Assembly: GCA_019635635.1 (NCBI GenBank)
Contig: JAHBZB010000001.1
Location: 124,001 to 188,000 of the forward strand
Length of the DNA: 64,000 nt
Direction: 5' to 3'
Source: Xanthobacteraceae bacterium
GTDB taxonomy: Bacteria > Pseudomonadota > Alphaproteobacteria > Rhizobiales > Xanthobacteraceae
Below the pieces are notes generated by a model. That model was not told where the DNA came from. It searched no databases and saw only the letters and a program-made list of their open reading frames with translations. The translations under genes and the position numbers were made by a program. Each line of letters begins with the position of its first letter. Position 1 is the first letter of the stretch. Shown here one piece after another: positions 1-8,033 of this stretch.

Positions 1-62
1 ATTTGCTCAAGCTGAGCTCGCGGAGCTTTGCGTAGTCCGCGTTCGGCGGGGCTAGTTATCAA
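1..62 (-). CDS. Possible RelE/ParE-type toxin, N-terminal fragment running off the window
   Basis: An open frame starts at a TTG (60-62) overlapping the end of the preceding antitoxin-like gene and continues past base 1. The roughly 20 visible residues (LITSPAERGLRKAPRAQLEQ) resemble the N-terminus of RelE/ParE toxins, where a strand is followed by an SPxAERxLRKxPR-like helix. The overlap with the upstream small gene is typical of antitoxin-toxin pairs. Too little is visible to be sure; it could also be chance coding. Confidence 0.35.
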   Translation of the reverse strand, partial: MITSPAERGLRKAPRAQLEQ

Positions 63-261
63 TAATCCCCACATCATTTCGCCATTGCGCGAGCGTCTGG
101 GTCTCGCCGCGGCGATAGGCATCTCGGCCGTCCGCTACGTCAGTACGGTCGTCGGTCGAAATTTCATCTACGTAGCGGATCAACTGACGCGCCGCTTTAT
201 CCTGAAAGTCTTCAGGAAGATCGCGCAGCTGTGCGAATGCTTGTTCAAGCAATTTACTCAT
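52..261 (-). CDS. Small antitoxin-like protein, 69 aa
   Basis: The 69-residue acidic/helical protein begins MSKLLEQAFAQLRDLPED and contains a QDKAARQLIRYVDE segment. This resembles small antitoxin-like proteins that precede ParE/RelE toxins, which often open with a K-LLEKAxxxxRxLPxxxQ pattern. I chose the ATG at 259-261 over the longer frame starting at 309 because family resemblance begins there. A second frame that looks like a toxin N-terminus overlaps its 3' end. The antitoxin role is inferred from size, opening motif and overlap; no DNA-binding fold is obvious. Confidence 0.5.
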   Translation of the reverse strand: MSKLLEQAFAQLRDLPEDFQDKAARQLIRYVDEISTDDRTDVADGRDAYRRGETQTLAQWRNDVGIIDN

Positions 262-548
262 GCCGCAATTGTAGCACGCTTGGAAGAAGCCGGAATCTTG
301 ACAGAACAAGATTTGCGTGTCGCAAAATAGAAATTGTGCGACCTATTCTATCGCGCAAATTTTCGCTGCCTTCGCGTTCACTTTTTTGGCTGTGTAGTTC
401 AACTACGCGACCACAAAAATCCAATTCGTCAAGGCACTTTTCTTTCAAAGAAATGGTCTTGCTTCTGCGTATTATTTTATGAGTCTCATTACACTGAATA
501 TCATTATAGAGGGGCGGAAGCTTTTTGCCGGTCTAGAACGGTAATTTG

Positions 549-568
549 CTTCCGGTCTTGACCGGAAG
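549..568. repeat. Palindromic operator- or iteron-like sequence
   Basis: A 9-bp perfect inverted repeat with a 2-base spacer (cttccggtc-tt-gaccggaag) lies just downstream of the winged-helix gene. A related ccggtctagaacgg sequence lies about 20 bases to the left. It could be an operator, an iteron-like element, or a weak terminator on the + strand, where a T-rich stretch follows. No + strand gene precedes it, so a binding site is the better guess. Confidence 0.45.
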
Positions 569-594
569 TTTTCTTCCAGTCTGCATGGAACATG

Positions 595-963
595 TCAGCG
601 GCTACCCGGCGGCTTAAGATTGAGTTCGTAAATGTTGGTCTTCCCCTGCCCGCGCTGCGTAATTGTGAGCAAGCCATGAACTTCAAGAGCCTTAAGATGC
701 GTTCGCACGCTGCGCTCGGTGATGCCCATATCCGCCGCAAGCTTCGCTTGGCCGGGAAAACAAAAATCGTTCTGCCACGCATAACTCAACAGCATCGCGA
801 AGGTGACTTTGTCGCCGGAACTAAGCTTCTTCGACTTCAAAAGAAAATTCGGCAGCTGCGTGAAGCCCATCGCCGTTGCGGCGTCGGCGCCTCTTAGAAC
901 AATATTTTTGTCCCGGATGAGATCGCCGATGCTCCTTCCCGAAGAAAACTCCATACAGCGCAT
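595..963 (-). CDS. Winged-helix (HTH_36-like) protein, possible replication or regulatory protein
   Basis: The 122-aa protein has a compact winged-helix domain spanning roughly residues 33-115. It includes TQLPNFLL, SSGDKVTFAMLLSYAW, FPGQAKLAADMGITERSVRTH and a wing-like GLLTITQRGQGKTNIYEL. This pattern matches HTH_36-type domains common in plasmid and phage replication proteins and in mobile-element regulators. It is the last gene of the leftward cluster and has palindromes at its 3' side. There is no long replication-initiator domain, so an actual initiator role is uncertain. Confidence 0.6.
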   Translation of the reverse strand: MRCMEFSSGRSIGDLIRDKNIVLRGADAATAMGFTQLPNFLLKSKKLSSGDKVTFAMLLSYAWQNDFCFPGQAKLAADMGITERSVRTHLKALEVHGLLTITQRGQGKTNIYELNLKPPGSR

Positions 964-1000
964 TATACGTCGAATTGGAGCGTGTCGCGGAAGCTATCCC

Positions 1001-1609
<609 letters not shown>

Positions 1610-1734
1610 TTATTGCCATTCGGCTTGCAACTCACCCTCTCGTAACAATTGGCGAAAGCCAGCAATTCGCTGCTGACTGGTGAGGAAGCTACAGGGTTCG
1701 CTCGGGTTTTGTGCCGTATAGAATGGGTTTTAAG

Positions 1735-2238
1735 TCAGCTATCTAGAAAGCGTTTGATCCGGCGCACCAATTTTGTCGGATGCTTTGTTTCGCATTCCCA
1801 AACCACCAGAACGCGCTTGCCCATTTTCTTTAACGTCTTCAAATTTTTTCGATCTCTCTCGGCGTTACGGGAGACTTTCTGCACCCAATACGAAGTATTT
1901 GTCTTCGGGACTCGAGCGCCTCTCGCGCATCCGTGCCCGTGCCAGAAGCACCCGTGAACGAAGACCGCCTTTTGAAGCCGTGATAGGACGATGTCGGGTT
2001 TTCCGGGAAGACTCTTCGAATGCAGGCTGTAGCGAAACCCGAGCGAGCCCAGAATTGATCTGACGAACAATTCGGGTTTCGTATCTTTACTCCTGACAGC
2101 GCGCATTATCGCGCTGCGGGCGGCATCAGCCTTCTTTATCTTCTTCTTCGTTTTCAGGGCCGACCTCGACTTCTTTCTCGCCTCCGAGCGCTTCAAATCG
2201 GCGTTGTGCAAGCCATTCGAGCCTTTGAGCTTGAGCAA
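1735..2238 (-). CDS. vsr: Very-short-patch mismatch endonuclease (Vsr)
   Basis: Vsr enzymes nick at T:G mismatches created when 5-methylcytosine deaminates, and they accompany C5-cytosine methyltransferases. Visible family signatures are KDTKPE (about residues 51-56 of the longest frame), LPGKPDIVL with the catalytic Asp, and VFVHGCFWHGH. The start is uncertain: the frame extends to a TTG at 2236-2238, overlapping the GIY-YIG gene by 113 bases, while the ATG at 2106 would cut into the conserved N-terminal helix. The true start is probably between these. It is the terminal gene of the methyltransferase operon. Confidence 0.88.
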   Translation of the reverse strand: MLKLKGSNGLHNADLKRSEARKKSRSALKTKKKIKKADAARSAIMRAVRSKDTKPELFVRSILGSLGFRYSLHSKSLPGKPDIVLSRLQKAVFVHGCFWHGHGCARGARVPKTNTSYWVQKVSRNAERDRKNLKTLKKMGKRVLVVWECETKHPTKLVRRIKRFLDS

Positions 2239-2893
2239 GCAACACGCGCCTCAGGCCGAACTTGACGCTTCGTTCCGAAATCACTTGCGCCAGCCGCGAG
2301 ACGATTAACGCGCGTCGAGCGATGCGCACGTCTGGATGCTGGCGAATTTCGAGCACGCGGTCAGAGATAATACGTCCGCGTCTAGAGGCTGGCAGCTCGA
2401 TTTTCACCGTTGGCGCTGGCGGGTCTTTTTCGTTCAGCACCGCCTTGAACTGGCTTTCGGCTTTTAGTCGCGTGAAAACCTCATGCTCAACCGCGTTTAG
2501 ATAAGCAAGCGCCGCTTTGAACTCTGCGCTGTGGCCTTTCCTGTACTCCTTATCGATGTGATTGAATTGGGGGAGAGGCCAAATCTCAATCTCAGCGACT
2601 TCGAACGGGTCAAGCACCGACATGGCGACCGCGTCAGTGCGTTGATTGGTGAGATGGCGCCCTACGCGACCGCTCACTTGCTCTTTGGTCTGACCGACGT
2701 AGATCGGCTCGCCGTCATAGTCGTAAAACGCATAGACGCCCCAAATATAGCTGCCAATCGTTTGCGACTTTCCGGTAATCGGGTCGTCGTAGCTTCCTTT
2801 GAAAAACTCGCTGATCTGCTTGCGAAGTTCAGCCGTTTCAAACGGCGGGCGTTTGAGTTTGTCGACATCTCCGAGTTTAGGCTGCTTGCTCAT
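2126..2893 (-). CDS. GIY-YIG nuclease family protein
   Basis: The 255-aa protein has a GIY-YIG core near residues 50-82: WGVYAFYD, IYVGQT, and an Arg-bearing helix SGRVGRHL, which are the expected catalytic positions. The remaining ~170 residues are helical and charged with an acidic tail (GPENEEEDKEG). It overlaps the upstream PD-(D/E)XK-like gene by 4 bases and the downstream vsr frame, so the genes are probably translationally coupled. In this context it is likely a restriction nuclease or an auxiliary nuclease of the modification system; target and cofactor use are unknown. Confidence 0.8.
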   Translation of the reverse strand: MSKQPKLGDVDKLKRPPFETAELRKQISEFFKGSYDDPITGKSQTIGSYIWGVYAFYDYDGEPIYVGQTKEQVSGRVGRHLTNQRTDAVAMSVLDPFEVAEIEIWPLPQFNHIDKEYRKGHSAEFKAALAYLNAVEHEVFTRLKAESQFKAVLNEKDPPAPTVKIELPASRRGRIISDRVLEIRQHPDVRIARRALIVSRLAQVISERSVKFGLRRVLLAQAQRLEWLAQRRFEALGGEKEVEVGPENEEEDKEG

Positions 2894-3750
2894 GTGCGGC
2901 GGATCGCTGTCATCGGTGATTGGCGTTGAACCTCACCGTTACGCACCACTTGTGTTGACCGAACGGTATCAGCCTCGGCATGCGCCACAGTGAACGTGAC
3001 GGAGTTTACATCCGTAGGATTGGCGTTGAAGCAGTCGGCAAACGCTTTGAGAATCTCAACGTCCTCCAAAGGCTGCGGCGCGGGGCTTGGGTTGTTGCGC
3101 GGGCTCGGTATGGTCGAGGGAAACAGATAGATGCATGGCGGTGGCAGACGGTAATGGCCTATCGTTGTAATGCGAGGATCGTTCTCACCCATCAACTTTG
3201 GACATGGCCGCCCGATCGTGCTGCACACCCAATCCCAAACGAGTAGTCCATCGACGCGCTGGGAGCGCGAAATGATCTCCGCACTCAGTCGCGTATGAAT
3301 TCCTGACCAGGCGTTTAGCCGGGGGTCGGCGCCTGGATTGCTGCAAACGCTCCAGATAATGAATTCGTGGGCGTGAGGCGGCCTTTCGAAGATATTCGTA
3401 TTGTTCCCGTCGAGGCAGCCCTTCAACTCGATAACGGCAGTGCGACCGCTCGGCATGGTGATCGTGTAGTCGTGCCTATTCTCGCTGCCTGATACGTTCC
3501 ACTCGCCGATGTGTCCGGCGTCTTGCATGTGATTGAGGACTTGCTGAACGAACTCGCGCTTCTCGCGCATAGTCGCAGAAAATTGACCGCGAATGCGTTC
3601 GATCGCGCCGCGAAAGAGCCCGCTGTTATAGAATTCGCTTTCTTCTAAACCGTGGTTGCCAAGTGTGTGGGCTTGGGTCTTTAGAATCTCTGCGAATTCC
3701 CGAATCTTGGTCTGGAGTGTCTCGTTAAGCTGGCAGGGGATAACGCTCAT
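2890..3750 (-). CDS. Putative PD-(D/E)XK restriction endonuclease-like protein
   Basis: I do not recognise a named family for this 286-aa protein. It contains a D-x13-E-x-K pattern (Asp94, Glu108, Lys110 in HDYTITMPSGR followed by AVIELKGC), the arrangement of PD-(D/E)XK nucleases. A helical N-terminus precedes it and a proline-rich stretch lies near residues 205-225. It overlaps the methyltransferase and the GIY-YIG gene by 4 bases each. A REase role is inferred from the motif and from its place directly after a C5 methyltransferase. A structural or accessory protein is the alternative. Confidence 0.6.
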   Translation of the reverse strand: MSVIPCQLNETLQTKIREFAEILKTQAHTLGNHGLEESEFYNSGLFRGAIERIRGQFSATMREKREFVQQVLNHMQDAGHIGEWNVSGSENRHDYTITMPSGRTAVIELKGCLDGNNTNIFERPPHAHEFIIWSVCSNPGADPRLNAWSGIHTRLSAEIISRSQRVDGLLVWDWVCSTIGRPCPKLMGENDPRITTIGHYRLPPPCIYLFPSTIPSPRNNPSPAPQPLEDVEILKAFADCFNANPTDVNSVTFTVAHAEADTVRSTQVVRNGEVQRQSPMTAIRRT

Positions 3751-4889
3751 GCGGCCCGACGAGTTTTTCCCTTCGCCTTGAGCAAGGGCTCAAAGATGTT
3801 TTGCGCCAGATAACGAACGACAGGAACGGCAACGCCGTCACCCGTCAAATGATACGCTTCGTTATAATTCTTCGGGAGTTGATAGCTGTCTGATAAGCCC
3901 ATAAGCCGCGCCGTCTCACGCGGTGAGATCAAGCGGGAGCGAACTTTCTTGCCCTCGACCACAACAATCACTTGGCGGCTAGAACCGCCCGCTGGCGTGC
4001 GTAAGCAACCTGCAACATCATCGAACCGCACTTCGGCTCTTTGAACCTTTCGGCCGACCGCGTCGCGTCTCGTGCGCTTGTAAACGGCTCCCACCATCCG
4101 ACGGCCGGCGCGCTTCGCCTCATCGACTTTTTGACGGTGAATAGCACTCATCATACCCAGCAACTTAGCTGTCTCGGCGGCGGTGTGCCACGCGACGCCT
4201 TGCGGGTTCTCTTCGATCAAATCCGCGAACGAGGTTTTTCTCTTTCCCGGGGTGGGAGCGCATAGCCAAATGAGATCATCGCGCACTTTGGGAGTTAAAC
4301 GCGCGCAAGCGTCTTGAAGGGCACGGGGATGCCATAGTCCTGCTTCGTCGCACACCAATTCATCCGGAATCGGCAAATCCTTGCGAATACCGACGACGAA
4401 TAAACGCGCTCGCGAATGAGGAACAAAGTTCACTGCATCGACGATGAGTGCGCCAAAACGATAACCAGCCTTTGAATAATTCGTGCAGATCGTCGCGAAG
4501 TCTTTGCCTTGGTGCGAAGAAAGAGTGCCGTACACGTTCTCTAAAACGATCAGCTTGGGAGCGCGGCCCTTGGCGATCAAGCCTTCCATCAAACGCCAGA
4601 ACGGCCAATAGGTGCCCGAACGGTCGCCGCGCAGCCCGGCTCCCGCGCCAGCGAGGGACAAATCCTGACAAGGGAACGACGCCCAGACGAGATCGGCTTT
4701 TGCAGGAAGTTCGTCGAGAGTGATTTTAGCGACGTCGCCGATCTTGAGCATATCCGACGGCGTCCAGTTGGCTTGATAGACAGCCGTCTTTTTCAGATCG
4801 AACTCGTTGGCGAAGAGGCACTTCCAACCGAGCCCGAACCCGGCTCGGGCCATCCCGCCGCCCGCGAAGAACTCGTAAAAACTATGCAC
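3747..4889 (-). CDS. DNA (cytosine-5-)-methyltransferase
   Basis: The 380-aa C5 methyltransferase shows motif I (FYEFFAGGGMARAGFG, residues 4-19), the catalytic PC motif IV (SFPCQDLSL, Cys74), motif VI ENV (117-119), and motif VIII-like HSRARLFVVGI. A basic target-recognition region precedes the C-terminal RETARLMGL segment. It starts at a GTG (4887-4889) that overlaps the small RHH-like gene by 8 bases, and it overlaps the next gene by 4 bases. It should methylate the host copy of a site recognised by one of the linked nucleases; the downstream vsr gene fits a 5-methylcytosine product. Confidence 0.93.
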   Translation of the reverse strand: MHSFYEFFAGGGMARAGFGLGWKCLFANEFDLKKTAVYQANWTPSDMLKIGDVAKITLDELPAKADLVWASFPCQDLSLAGAGAGLRGDRSGTYWPFWRLMEGLIAKGRAPKLIVLENVYGTLSSHQGKDFATICTNYSKAGYRFGALIVDAVNFVPHSRARLFVVGIRKDLPIPDELVCDEAGLWHPRALQDACARLTPKVRDDLIWLCAPTPGKRKTSFADLIEENPQGVAWHTAAETAKLLGMMSAIHRQKVDEAKRAGRRMVGAVYKRTRRDAVGRKVQRAEVRFDDVAGCLRTPAGGSSRQVIVVVEGKKVRSRLISPRETARLMGLSDSYQLPKNYNEAYHLTGDGVAVPVVRYLAQNIFEPLLKAKGKTRRAA

Positions 4890-5082
4890 TTCGACCGCCC
4901 ACGGGTGCAGGGATACCCGGTTCTCTCTTTTCGTGGGCGATTTTTTCGAGGATCGCCTCGGTTATCCAAGTATTGCGAGATACGTTCCCGGGGCGCTGCC
5001 TCCGTGCAGCGTCAATCGCCGCCCATTCCTGCGATTCCAGTCGTAGGTTCTGGCGGGGGCGCAAATCGGGGGTCTTGGCCAT
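4882..5082 (-). CDS. Small ribbon-helix-helix-like protein at the head of the modification operon
   Basis: This 66-aa protein has an Arc/CopG-like pattern: a basic strand QNLRLESQEW, then helices around AAIDAARRQR and SRNTWITEAILEKI. It is the first gene of the leftward methyltransferase operon and overlaps the methyltransferase start. A second possible ATG at 5098-5100 adds six residues. Position and fold suggest an operon regulator, comparable in role to controller proteins of restriction-modification systems. That role is inference. Confidence 0.6.
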   Translation of the reverse strand: MAKTPDLRPRQNLRLESQEWAAIDAARRQRPGNVSRNTWITEAILEKIAHEKREPGIPAPVGGRSA

Positions 5083-5232
5083 CGCAATCGCTCGATTCAT
5101 AGCGCGCCATTAGGCGCCCAATTGGCGCCAAAAACAAGAACGTTCTTAGAACATCGAAGGTAAATATCCGGTTTACGAGCGGAGTGCGCCAAAAATAGTC
5201 GTTGACGTGACTCACAGAACCCGGGTACGGCT

Positions 5233-5249
5233 TGTGTACATCTTACACA
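5233..5249. promoter_or_regulatory. Inverted repeat operator candidate before the Z1 gene
   Basis: TGTGTA-CATCT-TACACA is a perfect 6-5-6 inverted repeat ending 11 bases before the Z1 ATG and next to its ribosome-binding site (caggag). It lies in the region shared with the divergent methyltransferase operon, which also contains the palindrome TTGGCGCCAA near 5122. It could bind the Z1 protein's own HTH or the RHH-like protein. Confidence 0.45.
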
Positions 5250-5260
5250 GGAGTTCGGCG

Positions 5261-7588
5261 ATGGAACACGACATCGTGGGTATAAATGAAATCGCCGAGA
5301 TGGCGCGCGTCACCAGCCAAGCCGTTACCAACTGGCGATCCCGCGCGACTGACTTCCCGCGTCCGCTCCGCGAGCTTGCGTCAGGGCCTGTCTTCCGCCG
5401 CGCCCAAATCCGGGCATGGCTCCGTCGCAATAACCGCAAGCTCCAGCAGCTCGAAAACGGCTCTGATTTCTATGCCCGCCTGAAAAGCTACCGAAACGAT
5501 GACGACGCGCTTTCGGAATGCATCTCGCGGGTTATGACGAATCTCGAAGCGGTGAAGACCTCCGGCGACAATCCGGGGATGCTGCTCGGGAAGATTCAGT
5601 CAGGGAAAACGCGCGCCTTTGTCGGGGCGGTCGCGCAGGCTTTTGATCGAGGCTTCGACATCGCGCTAGTCCTCACCAAGGGCACGAAGACGCTTTCCGC
5701 CCAGACCGTGTCGCGCTTGAGCGCGGACTTCCGAGAATTTATCGACGAAGACGAAGTGATGGTTCTCGACATTATGAAGCTGCCGCAGCTTACGCGCAGC
5801 GAGATGCGTCGGAAGATGGTCATTGTCGCGAAGAAGCAGGCGCGCAATCTTGATAAGCTGATTGACTTCGTCAAAGAGCATGAAGGCCAGCGGAATCGAA
5901 AGGTGCTGCTTGTTGATGACGAGGCTGATCTCGCAAGCGTTCGCTTCGTCTCCAAAGCGGATGAAGGCATCAAGCAAGGCACGATCGCGGAACAGATCGA
6001 TGAACTGCGGAGCCTAGTGAAGGACGTGGCTTACCTACAAGTCACGGCCACGCCGTATTCTCTCTACCTTCAGCCCGAAGGCTACGAAGAGGCGTCAACG
6101 GGGAGCTATGTGTTCAAGCCGAAGCGCCCGGCGTTCACCGAGCTTCTTCCGATTCATAGCGCGTACGTTGGCGGCGACGACTATTTCGGGACATTCGACG
6201 ACGATGACCCGCGCTCACGCTTAATCGTTGAGGTGTCCGCTCTCGAACAGGACGCCCTTCGTAGGCCGGATCAGCGCCGCATCAGCGCCGACCGCGTTCT
6301 TGATAGCCCCAATACAGCGGGCATCCGGCGCGCCATTGTTACCTTTGTCGTGGCTGTTGGCGTTCGCCAATGGCAGCAGCGCGATGCCGGCGATAAGCCG
6401 CGCAAGTATGCGATGATCATCCACAACGATACTCAGCGATCTGCACATGCCTGGCAGGACCAAGTGATCAAGTGGATTTTTGACGCTATCGTGAATGCGG
6501 CAGAAGATCGTCCTGAAGAGTTGCGGCCCCTGTTTGACGACGCGTTGGACGATCTGACCGCGTCAGTGACTGCGGACGGAGGCGCTGTTCCGACACGCGA
6601 GGAAGCTTTCGATATGTTCATCGACGCTCTTCAAAGCGATGACATCGTCATCGAAAAAATCAATTCGGATCAAGATGTGATGAAGCTACTCGACGAGAAG
6701 TCTGAGCTGCGGCTGCGCACTCCTTACAATATTTTCGTTGGTGGCAATATTCTCGATCGCGGCATCACGATTCCAAACCTGATTGCGTTCTACTACGGAC
6801 GTAATCCCAAAACGATGCAGGCTGACACGGTCCTTCAACATTCCCGGATGTATGGCAACCGCGATCGTCGCGATCTCGCGGTTACGAGATTTTATACCTC
6901 GCGTTCGGTTTATGATCGGCTTTACACGATCAACGAGTTCGAGAACGCTCTACGAAAAGCGTTTGAAACGGGCGCTCATGATCGCGGCGTAGTTTTCATT
7001 CAGGCCGACGATGCCCGAAGAGTTCGCGCTTGCGCGCCCAACAAGGTGCTGTTGAGCGACGTTGTAACCGTGTCTAGCAATACGATGCTCTTGCCCACCG
7101 ACTTTCAAACGCGCGGGGGTATTGCGATGGCATCCATCCAGTCGAAACTGGAAAAGCTGATCAAACCTGAATGGCGCGACAAGGGCAAATTTTTCGAAAT
7201 CGATAAGAAAACGGTGCTCGCAATCATCGATCTAATCGAGCAGAGCATGGAATTCGATAGCGTCGAGTTTGAATGGGACGCCATGCGTTCGCTCATTGAC
7301 TACTACAGCGATGACGACCGCGGGGGCGATGGAAAGATTCTTGTTCTTGCTGAAACGGGCAGGCGTCTGTCGCGCGCAGGTTCAGGCGATAAATCCGGCC
7401 GTTCCATTCTCGGTACGGCGCTCAGAACAAAAGTACTCGGTACCCGGCGCAAGAAGCCTGTTCTTGTTCTGCTTCAGCAGGACGGCGGACGTGAACTCGG
7501 TTGGACCGCGCATCACTTCTGGTGGCCTGTATTCGCGGCCCCCACTGATGCAGAGCCGTGCGTTTTCGCGACCAAAACCGCATCCTAA
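5261..7588 (+). CDS. Z1-domain SF2-type ATPase with N-terminal DNA-binding domain
   Basis: The 775-aa protein begins at the ATG at 5261, which follows a good ribosome-binding site (acaggag, 8-base spacing); the open frame extends 18 codons further upstream. Residues about 5-55 form an AlpA/MerR-like winged HTH (INEIAEMARVTSQAVTNWR). An ATPase core follows: Walker A GKIQSGKT (110-117), Walker B DDEAD (219-223), TATP (262-265), and helicase-C-like GGNILDRGIT and LQHSRMYGNR (about 494-532). This matches Z1-domain proteins, which are known from methylase-linked restriction systems, often with MORC-type ATPases. It is divergent from the C5 methyltransferase operon. Here it probably supplies ATP-driven DNA translocation or remodelling, an inference. 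Confidence 0.8.
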   Translation: MEHDIVGINEIAEMARVTSQAVTNWRSRATDFPRPLRELASGPVFRRAQIRAWLRRNNRKLQQLENGSDFYARLKSYRNDDDALSECISRVMTNLEAVKTSGDNPGMLLGKIQSGKTRAFVGAVAQAFDRGFDIALVLTKGTKTLSAQTVSRLSADFREFIDEDEVMVLDIMKLPQLTRSEMRRKMVIVAKKQARNLDKLIDFVKEHEGQRNRKVLLVDDEADLASVRFVSKADEGIKQGTIAEQIDELRSLVKDVAYLQVTATPYSLYLQPEGYEEASTGSYVFKPKRPAFTELLPIHSAYVGGDDYFGTFDDDDPRSRLIVEVSALEQDALRRPDQRRISADRVLDSPNTAGIRRAIVTFVVAVGVRQWQQRDAGDKPRKYAMIIHNDTQRSAHAWQDQVIKWIFDAIVNAAEDRPEELRPLFDDALDDLTASVTADGGAVPTREEAFDMFIDALQSDDIVIEKINSDQDVMKLLDEKSELRLRTPYNIFVGGNILDRGITIPNLIAFYYGRNPKTMQADTVLQHSRMYGNRDRRDLAVTRFYTSRSVYDRLYTINEFENALRKAFETGAHDRGVVFIQADDARRVRACAPNKVLLSDVVTVSSNTMLLPTDFQTRGGIAMASIQSKLEKLIKPEWRDKGKFFEIDKKTVLAIIDLIEQSMEFDSVEFEWDAMRSLIDYYSDDDRGGDGKILVLAETGRRLSRAGSGDKSGRSILGTALRTKVLGTRRKKPVLVLLQQDGGRELGWTAHHFWWPVFAAPTDAEPCVFATKTAS

Positions 7589-7653
7589 CAGTGAGGCGGC
7601 AACTCGCTAGCTTCGGGCAACAAACTGACAACCCGGCAGGGCTACAAGAAAAC

Positions 7654-7679
7654 GACCCCCGGCTTGGACACCGGGGGTC
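7654..7679 (-). terminator. Hairpin terminator downstream of the AlpA-like gene
   Basis: A perfect 9-bp stem (gacccccgg / ccgggggtc) with an 8-base loop is followed on the minus strand by GTTTTCTTG. It lies 10 bases past the AlpA-like stop. It also faces the Z1 gene end 65 bases away and may stop transcripts from both sides. Confidence 0.75.
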
Positions 7680-7689
7680 GGCTTCCTTT

Positions 7690-7926
7690 TCAGGAAGCAT
7701 TCCAATCGTCTGTAACTTTCAGACCGTGGGACTCAAAGTAGGCGAGGATTTCGCTCATTCGCCACACCGGGTGAGCGTTTGGATGCTTACCGAGTTTGCG
7801 GCACGCCGGGAAACGGCGGTCCCCATACTCCGGGTCGAACATCAAGCGCCACGTATGGGCTCGTGAGTAGCACCAGCCGAGCTTCTTAAGTCCCTTCCAA
7901 TCGACAATGAGTGGTCGGTTAGACAT
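7690..7926 (-). CDS. AlpA-like small DNA-binding protein (putative excisionase or regulator)
   Basis: The 78-aa protein carries an HTH-like core (GLKKLGWCYSRAHTWRLMF, then DRRFPACRKLG and PVWRMSEILAYFESHGL). This is the arrangement of AlpA/Xis-type prophage and island regulators that bind near att sites. I chose the ATG at 7924-7926 because of an upstream GGGAG. The longer frame (to 8025) would run through the integrase terminator. It is adjacent to and co-oriented with the integrase, which fits an excisionase or integrase-control role. Confidence 0.65.
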   Translation of the reverse strand: MSNRPLIVDWKGLKKLGWCYSRAHTWRLMFDPEYGDRRFPACRKLGKHPNAHPVWRMSEILAYFESHGLKVTDDWNAS

Positions 7927-8004
7927 TGCAAGACTCCCTTTGAAGGAGAGCTTGCAAGCCCCCGGTTCACCACCGATGGACCTTGAGAAGGTATGCAAAG
8001 AAAA

Positions 8005-8033
8005 GAGGAGCCACAAGATACTCATGGCTCCTC
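8005..8033 (-). terminator. Rho-independent terminator of the integrase gene
   Basis: A 9-bp stem (gaggagcca / tggctcctc) is followed on the minus strand by TTTTCTTT. The integrase stop codon (8032-8034) lies at the edge of the stem, so termination occurs immediately after translation ends. Confidence 0.85.

Noticed and set aside
5207-5260. Longer Z1 start at 5207
   Set aside because: The region contains an inverted repeat and the ribosome-binding site that serve the ATG at 5261.
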